64,000 bases of DNA from an uncultured Prevotellaceae bacterium. GTDB lineage: Bacteria; Bacteroidota; Bacteroidia; Bacteroidales; Bacteroidaceae. The stretch is taken from assembly GCA_902776195.1 (NCBI GenBank), contig CACYPF010000006.1, positions 1 through 64,000 of the forward strand, read 5' to 3'. Made by a program: the position numbers and the translations under genes. Position 1 is the first letter of the stretch. Every line of letters begins with the position of its first letter. Below are positions 1-7,669 of this stretch, one piece after another. Below the pieces are notes generated by a model. The model was not told where the DNA came from. It ran no database searches and worked only from the letters and a program-made list of their open reading frames with translations.

Positions 1-24
1 GCCTGTTTTCATTACGACTGAAAT

Positions 25-190
25 CTTCATTTGGCAGAGATGCCTCGCATCCCTCACTCCGATATCTGTTATAGGGGTACTCCGATGCCTCCTATGGGTG
101 ACGCGAGGCATCCCCATAGGGGTATAGGAGCTATCCCCAAGGGGCATAGGCGGCACCTCCGTCACAAATAGGAGGCACCTTTTCAAAGTG
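25..190. repeat. Intergenic patch of short inverted repeats
   Basis: No gene is seen in 1-298. The stretch is built from short modules in both orientations: GATGCCTCGC near 39-48 pairs with GCGAGGCATC near 102-111, CCTATGGG pairs with CCCATAGG around 90-120, and 'ataggggta' occurs twice. The 12-mer TCCGATGCCTCC near 80-92 is the exact reverse complement of a segment near 10846-10857, so this patch and the one at 10737-10990 share modules. I do not recognise a named repeat family. Confidence 0.5.
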
Positions 191-299
191 GATTATTGAG
201 CCATCGGCAAAGTTGTTTTGCCATGTGAATCATTCAGTCATCGACGAAGTCGCTTGCCAGAGCAAGAACAGTCCCCGAGTTTCACTAGTGAGTTTTAGG

Positions 300-342
300 T
301 TAAAAATATCTGGGGCACAAGGCACGAAGCCTGCGCCCCAGA
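300..342 (-). terminator. Rho-independent terminator after the 54-residue gene
   Basis: An 8-bp stem (TCTGGGGC at 309-316 with GCCCCAGA at 335-342) has a smaller hairpin inside its loop. On the minus strand it is followed by TATTTTTAAC. It lies about 57 bases after the stop of the small gene at 399-563 and probably ends the LRR-protein transcript. Confidence 0.65.
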
Positions 343-398
343 ACAACTAATAAAGAATTAATATGTCGGGATTACTCCCTGATATCCTTAATATTTCT

Positions 399-563
399 TT
401 AGAGGTCGTCATCCCAGCCTGGAGTAGAGGGATCTACCACAACTGGAGTCGTACCACCATCACTGCCGCCACCCTCTGCACCAGGTACACTTCCTGACAG
501 AATCTGGTTCTTTACGTCAATCTCCACAACATCAAGGGTGGGGTTCAAATAAGTCTTTTTCAT
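399..563 (-). CDS. 54-residue acidic/glycine-rich small protein
   Basis: This short gene lies 100 bases downstream of the large LRR gene on the same strand. It starts MKKTYLNPTLDVVEID, runs through a Gly/Ser/Thr/Pro-rich middle and ends in an acidic tail (GWDDDL). There is no signal peptide, membrane segment or cysteine. Short proteins beginning MKK-Y-x-P-T-L are frequent in Prevotella and Bacteroides beside surface-protein genes, but I know of no assigned function. No promoter box is visible between it and the LRR gene, so it is probably cotranscribed, and a terminator follows its stop. The clean ATG, the even codon use and the terminator placement support it as real. Confidence 0.65.
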   Translation of the reverse strand: MKKTYLNPTLDVVEIDVKNQILSGSVPGAEGGGSDGGTTPVVVDPSTPGWDDDL

Positions 564-604
564 TTTCTTTCTAACTATAAATATTTAATTATCCTTTTTT
601 CATA

Positions 605-638
605 AAGTAAAGTGCCAGAGTGCTTCTGGCACCTTACT
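605..638 (-). other. Intercistronic hairpin between LRR gene and small gene
   Basis: A 15-position stem with one mismatch (605-619 against 624-638) and a 4-base loop starts 27 bases after the LRR stop. The minus strand after it reads ATGAAAAAAGG, without a U run, so it fits an RNA processing or mRNA 3'-protection element better than a terminator. Confidence 0.5.
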
Positions 639-665
639 TGAATGATCTTTATTACCTCAGCAGAA

Positions 666-3608
666 TTACTGAGCGATGAACTTCTTACCGTTCTTGATGT
701 AAACATGACCCTTCTGGATCTCGTCTACACGTACACCCTGCAGTGTGTAAACAGCATCGTTGTCAACACTCTTCACATTCTTCTTAACACCGAGGATAGC
801 GGTAACGTTCTCGTCCTCACCCAGCCAGATAACACGAGCCTCAGCGTCGTCGTTGAACTTAGCCAACAGCATGTAGTACCAGCCAGCATTGATGTAAGAA
901 CCATTAGTAGTGGTTACAGGCATCTTCTTGATGTTGAAGCCTTTGCCCTTAGAAGGATCGCTCATGAAGTAGAGGTCACGGCAAATCTCAGTCTTAGTAG
1001 TGTTGTCAATCCATGTCTTGAGTGTAGTACCAACTGGGTCAGCATCACCAGGAGTATTAACTGCAGTTCCGTCGTTCAACTGCTGGTTAGTCATGATAGT
1101 TCCTGCAATATGCAGTTTAGTATTTTGCAGACCAGCCCAGATTGAAGACTCAGATTGACCTACGCCAACCATCTGTGCTGCTTCAGCCTCAGCGGTAGTC
1201 AACTCAACCTCAGGAATCTGGAAGTCAGCAGTGAATGCAGAACCGTCGGTCTTCTCAACCTTGGCAATCAGAGTCTCAGTGTTAACACCACCAATGTAGT
1301 AAACACCACCGATAGCTTTCAGAGGAACCATATAAACAGTAGACTGTTTTGCGAAAGGATCCTCGTCGGTGTAAGTACCATAAAGAGTTACCTTAACCTC
1401 ACCAACGCCGTCAATATCCTGAACACGTGTAATTGTCATATATTTGCCAGCAGCAGTTGCGGTGATAGCCTCACGAGCCCAAGCCTGTGTTTTACCATTT
1501 GCATTAACATAAACATCCAGATTACCAGAAACAACGGCAGCAGCCTCGAAGATAACATTATAGATATCAAAAGTACCATCTGATCCAAGACCTGATACTG
1601 CGTCTGCATACTTAGCAGCAAGAGCAGCGTCAGTAACAACAAGCTTCAATTTACGAGGAGTTACATTAGTTGCTTTGAAAGCTGTTTTGTCAAATGGATT
1701 TAGAGTATAAGTGATACCAGTCTTTGTATAGTAAATCTCACTATCGTCAACTAAGTTTGTGAAAGCACCAGCAGCGATAGCACCAGGCTTCAACTCACCA
1801 TTGAAGGTAAGAGTTACGACCTGAGTCAGATTAGCGAATGCATCAGCGGCAATACCAGCAGCAGCAATAACACCGTCGAAGGTGATTTCCTTAACCTTAG
1901 GCAGACCTGCGAAAGCGTTAGCACCAATAGCACCAGCGGCAATGTTACCCTTGAAAATCAGAGTCTTTACCTCAAGATTTGTAACAGCAGCACCTGAATT
2001 ATCCAAGATAATTGGGTCAGTTGTAGGAACAATAGCATTTGCTGCAAGAGCACCTGTGAACTCGATAGACTGAATCATGTCACCCTGCAGGGCACCGTCA
2101 GCAAAGATATTACCAGACTTGATCTCACCAATCTTAATAGTAGGATAGTCATCATCCTCTCTGTCAACTGATGCAGCAACAGCAGAGAAATCGAAAGCAC
2201 CAGCACCAATCAGAGAAGCTGCAGAGCTCTTCAGATACTCACCGTCCTCCTGAGCGATCTCCAGTGTAGCATCCTTAACATCACCGAATACGAATGCACC
2301 GGCAGCAACAGCGGCATTACCTGCGTCGATAGTACCAATCTTAACTGTCTTCAGCGCATTGCCAAAAGCAGCAGCACCTACACCACCGTTCGTGCTCTTA
2401 ATAGCCTTGATAGTAACCTCCTTCAAAGCAGTACATCCTTGGAAAGCATTAGCAGCAATAACTGGGTTAGCAGAGCCCTGCAGTGTGGGCAATACTACAG
2501 CCTTAAGACTTATACAACCATCGAAAGAGTTGGCAGCGAACTGACCTGCACCATTGATGGTAGCAGTCTTCGGCTGGAAGGTCATCTCATCAAGATTCAA
2601 GTCAACCAGATTTACACAGCCATTGAAGGCATTAACAGCAACAGCTGTGTTCAGTACACCTTTCAAAGTCAGAGTCTCCAATACCTCAGGAGTAGTACCA
2701 TAGACACTGTTAGTACCATTACCAAAAGTAGTAAGGGCGTCAACATTAACAGTCAGATACTTAATGCCTGATGCCTGGAAAGCATTATCTTGAATCGTTT
2801 GTACAGTTGCAGGAATTACCAGAGACTCAAGGCTGGCATCACCATTGAATGCATCAGCAACAATTGTCCGAACGTTACACTTGTCCAGATTGTTAATGGT
2901 AGTCAGAGAGGGCAAGCTCTTCAGTGACATACCAAGAGTGAACGGAGTAACGGGAGCAGTATCTGCTGAGTGGTCAGGCAGAGTTACCGTTGTGATGTAA
3001 GTGTTCGTCAAACCTGTCTCAACGAAAGCCTCGTCAGGAAGAATATACAGCTTTGCACAAGGACTGAAGTCAAACACCTTCGTCTGTGTGGTTGTGAAAG
3101 CATGAGACTGTACTGTCGCCAACTGAGAGCCTGCCTCAAACGTAATTGAGGTAACGTTAGTGTAGCCTGCGAAGGTACCTGTCTGTACTGTTGTGTATTC
3201 CTTTGGAATTACAATGCTCTTCGCATCAACAATGTGATCGAATGGCTTAATTGTCCCTGTTGTAAAGGCAGTAGCACCAAGAGTAGCAGTTGCATACTGC
3301 TGCAGGGCTCCTGCGGTAACATACAGAACTGTTGCCTTGAATGGCTCCTCAAGGATAGTGGCATCAATACTGCCGACCAAGTTGAGTTTTCCTTCTGCAT
3401 TTACAGGATTCTTACCTGTACGAATAGCCTCAATCGAAACAGTACCTGGAGTCTCTGTGGCAGGATCATAGGCAGTAATCACCTTATAAATGAAATCGCC
3501 ATAAGGGAAGTACTTGTTTGCAGTGAGGTCCTGTGCAAACACATTTGTGCTGATCAAGCCCAAAAGGCTCAACAGCATCAATTTTAAACTTCTAGTTTTC
3601 ATTCTCAT
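666..3608 (-). CDS. Secreted BspA-like leucine-rich repeat surface protein
   Basis: A 980-residue exported protein. The first ~25 residues form a signal peptide with a basic start (MKTRSLK), a leucine-rich core and cleavage after NVFA. Residues ~130-640 hold repeats of the LRR_5/BspA type: aromatic-containing NAF/DAF-x-G-C-x-x-L-K turns, then short hydrophobic strands, as in NAFNGCVNLVDLNL and NAFQGCTALKEVTI. Later repeats are glycine/alanine-rich (AIGANAFAGL, GIAADAFANL). The end reads VYTLQGVRVDEIQKGHVYI, resembling the short C-terminal cap of many secreted Prevotella proteins. BspA-type proteins act in adhesion and host-protein binding; the ligand here is unknown. ATG at 3608 or six bases inside are both possible. 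Upstream lies a ~740-base region with two or three promoter-like boxes. Confidence 0.85.
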   Translation of the reverse strand: MRMKTRSLKLMLLSLLGLISTNVFAQDLTANKYFPYGDFIYKVITAYDPATETPGTVSIEAIRTGKNPVNAEGKLNLVGSIDATILEEPFKATVLYVTAGALQQYATATLGATAFTTGTIKPFDHIVDAKSIVIPKEYTTVQTGTFAGYTNVTSITFEAGSQLATVQSHAFTTTQTKVFDFSPCAKLYILPDEAFVETGLTNTYITTVTLPDHSADTAPVTPFTLGMSLKSLPSLTTINNLDKCNVRTIVADAFNGDASLESLVIPATVQTIQDNAFQASGIKYLTVNVDALTTFGNGTNSVYGTTPEVLETLTLKGVLNTAVAVNAFNGCVNLVDLNLDEMTFQPKTATINGAGQFAANSFDGCISLKAVVLPTLQGSANPVIAANAFQGCTALKEVTIKAIKSTNGGVGAAAFGNALKTVKIGTIDAGNAAVAAGAFVFGDVKDATLEIAQEDGEYLKSSAASLIGAGAFDFSAVAASVDREDDDYPTIKIGEIKSGNIFADGALQGDMIQSIEFTGALAANAIVPTTDPIILDNSGAAVTNLEVKTLIFKGNIAAGAIGANAFAGLPKVKEITFDGVIAAAGIAADAFANLTQVVTLTFNGELKPGAIAAGAFTNLVDDSEIYYTKTGITYTLNPFDKTAFKATNVTPRKLKLVVTDAALAAKYADAVSGLGSDGTFDIYNVIFEAAAVVSGNLDVYVNANGKTQAWAREAITATAAGKYMTITRVQDIDGVGEVKVTLYGTYTDEDPFAKQSTVYMVPLKAIGGVYYIGGVNTETLIAKVEKTDGSAFTADFQIPEVELTTAEAEAAQMVGVGQSESSIWAGLQNTKLHIAGTIMTNQQLNDGTAVNTPGDADPVGTTLKTWIDNTTKTEICRDLYFMSDPSKGKGFNIKKMPVTTTNGSYINAGWYYMLLAKFNDDAEARVIWLGEDENVTAILGVKKNVKSVDNDAVYTLQGVRVDEIQKGHVYIKNGKKFIAQ

Positions 3609-4087
3609 AAAAATTAAAATTAGTTATTAAAAAAAACGAATTAAATTCCTTGTTGTCAGCACTCCCAAAGCACTACAGCCCCAGGATATGCCTGTAAGAG
3701 TATAAGTCACTTGCCATGCACCTCCCCTCCTGCCAGGCGATACACCTGACATGGAGTCATACATTTCTCTTGTTCTTTTCTTATCATACTTTTCAATTAA
3801 TTTAAATGGTTTGTAAATATTGTCTTTTCTTGTTCCTTTTCTTCTTTCAAGAGGGCACACAAAGGTGCTGGCCAACACTCCCCTGCTGGTCATACACATG
3901 CCGTTCTTGAAAAACAGCCAAAATTATGGATACAAAAAAGACGTGGGAGTAATGTCTCTCTCCGCGCCTATCCCTAGTTTCAGGCCTTCGCATTGCCCCT
4001 TCATGAGGATAAGCAACTTCAAGCCTGCCCACGTCAGATGATGCTATCCTACACTACAACATACCTCCCCCATACCTGCCATATACG

Positions 4088-4095
4088 CAAAGATA
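4088..4095 (-). promoter_or_regulatory. Second -7 box, probable LRR gene promoter
   Basis: Minus-strand TATCTTTG matches the Bacteroidetes -7 consensus TAnnTTTG exactly. No clear TTTG lies 19-21 bases upstream, so it may be weaker or regulated. It sits just after the terminator-like end of the putative RNA at 4133-4344. Confidence 0.4.
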
Positions 4096-4132
4096 GTACG
4101 CCCATGAATGGAGTACACCTTATAATATATAC

Positions 4133-4344
4133 AAAAGGAGAAAGACAGCTGTAGGCGGATATGATAATCTACCCACGCAGACGTCTCTGTTGCATCACCG
4201 CTGCATGAAGATCAAAGTTGCGAAGTTTGAAACTACAGACAGTAACGTTTCGAAAACGTCCTTTCGAGACTGGTCGTACAAGTGACCAGAGGTCTCGATC
4301 CATCGATGTTAATGTTCGTGCCCGCCCTCTCGTGGGCAGGTTTC
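4133..4344 (-). ncRNA. Candidate structured non-coding RNA (~210 nt)
   Basis: The minus strand shows a consensus promoter, then several hairpins, then a terminator-like end. From the predicted 5' end these are TGCCCAC/GGGCGGGCA; CGAGACC..GGTC with GACC..GTCTCG near 4265-4297; ACGTTT-TCG-AAACGT; and a terminal stem at 4143-4186 followed by TTCTCCTTTTG. Length and compactness resemble a stable RNA such as 6S, but I cannot match a family. It could also be an attenuated leader of the LRR gene. A second promoter box immediately beyond it favours a separate transcript. Confidence 0.4.
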
Positions 4345-4349
4345 GGGTG

Positions 4350-4380
4350 CAAATTTAAACAATTATTTTAAACTGACAAA
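4350..4380 (-). promoter_or_regulatory. Consensus promoter for the candidate RNA
   Basis: The minus strand has TTTG (4377-4380), a 19-base spacer, and TAAATTTG (4350-4357), matching the -33/-7 consensus TTTG-N19-21-TAnnTTTG. It starts transcription near 4344, between the helicase stop and the LRR gene. Confidence 0.7.
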
Positions 4381-4423
4381 TATTTTTAAAGAAAAATCAC
4401 ATTTAAAGGTAAAAAATTTAACC

Positions 4424-7400
4424 TTATGCCCTGTTTGTCGAAGAAATAGCTTGTTTAGGACGATAACGCCTGATAAGTTCGGCGAAGAGGGGATTGAGCG
4501 ACAGAATTTGTTCATTCCCCGTCATCAGCAGTTGTTTGCGGGCCCGGGTCATGGCGACATTGAGTTTGCGGTCAATCGTCTTGCCATTTGACTCGAAACA
4601 GTTGGCGGTAAGGAAGTCGAGCTGGTAGGGTTTCTGGACGGAGAAGCTGTAAATAATGACATCACGCTGACTGCCCTGGTAACGCTCCACCGTATCGATG
4701 GAGATATCCATAAGGGCAGGAATATCCAACCGCTCTATCTCCCTGCGGATCATCGCTATCTGGTTACGGTAGGGAACGATGACCCCCACCGTCCGTGACG
4801 GGTCAAAGCGGTCGGCACCTACCTGACAGTAGATGCGGCGCAGGAGGTCGGCGACGAGAACTGCCTCACTGGGGGACAGGGAACTAGTATTACTAGGAGA
4901 ACTAGTATTACTAGGTAAGAAGAGGACGCGGTGCTGCTTGAGCAAGTCATCGATGATGTCCTGGGAGGGTTGCTGATAGTCGAGCTGCTGCTCCTCCTGA
5001 TGAGGGAGGGGTACTGGTTGCAGGTGCTCCTCGGCATAGAACATCTCGTTAGGGAACTGGGCGATGTCGGGGTGCATACGCCCCTGCCGCTGAAGGATAG
5101 CGGTGAAGGCGGTGCGCCCAGCCTCCCGTTCAGTGCGCAGCAGTCGCTCGAAGAGAGACTGCCGGCAGGCAGAGAGAGCGGGGATGTCGTCAGGCTGCTG
5201 CACCACGGCAGGCAGCTGCTTATGGTCACCGATAAGGATGAAACGATCTATCTGTGGAGAGGCAAGGAGTCCTATTATATTGGGCTCCAGTATCTGGGAA
5301 GCCTCATCGACGATACATAAGGAGAAATGTTTCAGTTGGAGGATATAGGGTCGTGACTGCATGGTGGAGGTCGTGCTGACGATGACCTTGGTGTCGATGA
5401 TCCGCTGGCGTACAGCCTCCATCTTAGGACATCCCCTCACGACACTGCTGAGCAGACGCTTGGCAAAACGGGGGGCACAAGAGGTCTCGCTGCCTAAGCG
5501 CAGATAATCGATACCCGCCCCCTCTAACATATCGCAGATCTCATCCACGGCACGGTTGGTGTAGGAAAGGAGTAGAGCCTCACCCCCCGCACACTCCTCC
5601 ACTAAGAATCTCAGTGCCATGGATGTCTTGCCAGTTCCCGGAGGACCTTGCAGGAGGAAATAGTCACGCGCCTGTTTTGCCTTGAGCAGGACAGCATCAT
5701 AATGAGGATGATAGGAACGGGAGAGTTGAAGAGACTCGTCACGCCGGGGTTCCCTCTCTCCCAACAACAAGGCACGGCGCTCCGGGGCTGCCGTGCAGAG
5801 GGCATGCAGCGAACGGATGGCAGCGTTCGTCCCCATATCCGAGAAGGAGGGTTCGATGGCGTAAGTCGTGTCAGCGAAGACCTCCGGGTTCTGCTGTCCG
5901 TCATTCAGCAGCACCACGACCTCACGGTCAGTCAACCGCTCTATCACACCTTTATATAATATAGCATGGCAGATGACAGGTTCCCCGTCATAGGCATAGA
6001 GGCACACCATGTCATTACGACGGAAGTTAGGCATGAAATCGTCGCCTAAGTCAGGGATGGAGAATGTCAGGCGGTCGTAGCCACTATAGTCTGACGACTG
6101 CTCCTTATGCAGGATACGCAGTCCATAGAAGATACTGCCTGTCTCACGCTTCTCTGTCAACGGCATGTTCCAGAGGTTGGCGACGGCACCCCCCTGCCCT
6201 TCCTGTGTTCCCACCTTCTGTGCCAGTTGCTCCCGATAGACGAAGGTCATCATGCGCTCCAAGTAGTCTTGTTCCTTTTCCGAGAGTCCTTTCAGCGAGT
6301 CAAGATTCAACTGGGGCAGTATACTGCTGAATCCTTTCTTTGCCACCTGTATCTCCTGTGCCACGATCTGGTTACGCAGCCGGATCGCCTCATGGAACAG
6401 CTGTTGGTAATAGTTCACCACCAACAGCCCCTGTCGTGCCGGGTAGCGGGAATAGAGCAACCGGATATCCACCTTGTCGGCAGAGAGGTGGAAGTTATAA
6501 CGCAAGATACCATAATACAGTAAGAGCTGTACGTAATGGGCTTCCGCATAGAGATGGGAAGCTTGTGCGGTAACACTGGCGGCATGTTCCAGATTCCAGT
6601 TCTTCCCCGACTTCTGCTCCACCAGCAGATGCTTGTCACTCGTCATCAGGTCGACACGTCCCTGCAGTCCCAGATGCTCACAGACGAAGGAAGGCTCTAA
6701 GAGGGTTGAAAAATTGGAGGATGGAAGATTAGAAGGGATGAAGAGCTGTGTCACTGCCTCCTTGATGTTCTCCACCTGGCGAAGGGCATCCTGTTTGAAC
6801 TGTTGCGGGTTGAAATCCGCACAGGTACAGAACTGGAGTGCCTGTTCACAGAAAGAGTTACGGATGGTGTCGTGCGGATGATAATCCTGCTGGTTGATGA
6901 TATCATCCAAGGCTGTCCCGGCGAAGTTACCCAAGAGGATGGGCTGTGTGTTCGCAGAGGGTCTGAAACGGCGAAGCGTATAGGAGACAGGAGCATGCCC
7001 ACCATTGGTGAAACAAGCGGCGAGCGAGGAGATATCCATGAGGAAATCAGGCTCCACCACGACGAGCTTGGGTTGTATCGTCTGTCCCTCCCTGTGGCAG
7101 TCGAGCAGGTTCAGCTGCATACCCTCTGTCAGTAATGGACGTAATGTCTCATCATCGGTCTGGATACACACACTGCCGTCATCTGTCGTCGCATAGATAT
7201 ACTTATCGTCCCAATATGACACCACACAACGGACATACCGCAGGTTGGTCTGCAGGGTAAGACTCGTGGGGCGACCAGTGGTGGGAATACGGGTCACCAG
7301 CTCGTGAGGGATGTCCTCGTTAAAGACGGCAGAGATGAACAGGGCGAGGGCACGCACATCGTAACGGAGGTCCTGACGGGTGAGCACCCCGTCTTTCCTG

Positions 7401-7630
7401 TTGGAATGCCGCCGCATAGTTTGGATGGCTATCCTGTCGGCAACACCGATACCTGCCTTTTTGCACAGGAAGTCCGTCTGTGCCATCAGGTTGCCGAACC
7501 CCTGACCGCTGCCTTTCAATGCCTCCGCACAAGCCAAGACCAGTGTCTCGTGCATATATCGCAGCACATCGACAGAAGGCTCTGCCTGTACGATCTCCAC
7601 GCAACGTTCAAAGAGTTCCGAAACTTTCAT
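4424..7630 (-). CDS. Dna2/NAM7-like superfamily 1 helicase with nuclease domain
   Basis: 1068 residues. The N-terminal half carries a Cas4/RecB-type PD-(D/E)xK core near residues 325-345 (GRVDLM..HLLVEQKSGK), preceded by cysteines (SFCEQALQFCTC). The C-terminal half is an SF1 helicase: Walker A QGPPGTGKT near 660, DEASQ near 773, GDHKQLPAV, QGRMHPDIAQFP, and the motif V/VI region ERYQGSQRDV and NVAMTRAR near 1025. Nuclease plus SF1B helicase is the Dna2 arrangement, suggesting 5'-flap or end processing in DNA repair. The box TACCTTTG (7636-7643) lies only 6 bases before the ATG, so the mRNA may be leaderless. Residues ~300-312 and ~905-917 are low-complexity Ser/Asn/Pro insertions encoded by short repeats. 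Confidence 0.9.
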   Translation of the reverse strand: MKVSELFERCVEIVQAEPSVDVLRYMHETLVLACAEALKGSGQGFGNLMAQTDFLCKKAGIGVADRIAIQTMRRHSNRKDGVLTRQDLRYDVRALALFISAVFNEDIPHELVTRIPTTGRPTSLTLQTNLRYVRCVVSYWDDKYIYATTDDGSVCIQTDDETLRPLLTEGMQLNLLDCHREGQTIQPKLVVVEPDFLMDISSLAACFTNGGHAPVSYTLRRFRPSANTQPILLGNFAGTALDDIINQQDYHPHDTIRNSFCEQALQFCTCADFNPQQFKQDALRQVENIKEAVTQLFIPSNLPSSNFSTLLEPSFVCEHLGLQGRVDLMTSDKHLLVEQKSGKNWNLEHAASVTAQASHLYAEAHYVQLLLYYGILRYNFHLSADKVDIRLLYSRYPARQGLLVVNYYQQLFHEAIRLRNQIVAQEIQVAKKGFSSILPQLNLDSLKGLSEKEQDYLERMMTFVYREQLAQKVGTQEGQGGAVANLWNMPLTEKRETGSIFYGLRILHKEQSSDYSGYDRLTFSIPDLGDDFMPNFRRNDMVCLYAYDGEPVICHAILYKGVIERLTDREVVVLLNDGQQNPEVFADTTYAIEPSFSDMGTNAAIRSLHALCTAAPERRALLLGEREPRRDESLQLSRSYHPHYDAVLLKAKQARDYFLLQGPPGTGKTSMALRFLVEECAGGEALLLSYTNRAVDEICDMLEGAGIDYLRLGSETSCAPRFAKRLLSSVVRGCPKMEAVRQRIIDTKVIVSTTSTMQSRPYILQLKHFSLCIVDEASQILEPNIIGLLASPQIDRFILIGDHKQLPAVVQQPDDIPALSACRQSLFERLLRTEREAGRTAFTAILQRQGRMHPDIAQFPNEMFYAEEHLQPVPLPHQEEQQLDYQQPSQDIIDDLLKQHRVLFLPSNTSSPSNTSSLSPSEAVLVADLLRRIYCQVGADRFDPSRTVGVIVPYRNQIAMIRREIERLDIPALMDISIDTVERYQGSQRDVIIYSFSVQKPYQLDFLTANCFESNGKTIDRKLNVAMTRARKQLLMTGNEQILSLNPLFAELIRRYRPKQAISSTNRA
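4882..4917. repeat. 18-bp tandem repeat inside the helicase gene
   Basis: Two in-frame copies of 'aactagtattactaggag' (the second ends differently) encode SNTSSP-SNTSSL on the minus strand, between helicase motifs. A unit of six codons can expand or contract without breaking the frame. Confidence 0.7.
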
Positions 7631-7669
7631 GACGACAAAGGTAGGAAAAAGCCAGAAATGAAATATCGA

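Larger units (their letters stand above)
3609..4423. other. Long non-coding leader region upstream of the LRR gene
   Basis: About 815 bases carry no convincing gene; the ORFs of 60-90 codons here have no plausible protein character. On the minus strand it holds a strong promoter at 4350-4380, a structured stretch ending in a terminator-like hairpin (4133-4344), a second box TATCTTTG at 4088-4095, and a third match TAATTTTG at 3919-3926 without a -33 element. The LRR mRNA probably begins at the second box, giving a 5' leader of about 470 bases. Confidence 0.5.

Noticed and set aside
642-3587. Several plus-strand ORFs of 60-170 codons opposite the LRR gene
   Set aside because: They lie wholly inside the strong LRR coding sequence, lack promoters and show no protein-like composition; they are antisense shadows.
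3627-3899. 90-codon minus-strand ORF in the LRR leader
   Set aside because: Arg/Thr-rich sequence with no domain and no start context; better explained as leader RNA.
4133-4344. Naming the structured RNA as 6S, tmRNA or RNase P RNA
   Set aside because: Size suits 6S, but I could not place the central bubble, the tmRNA tag region or the RNase P core, so no family name is given.
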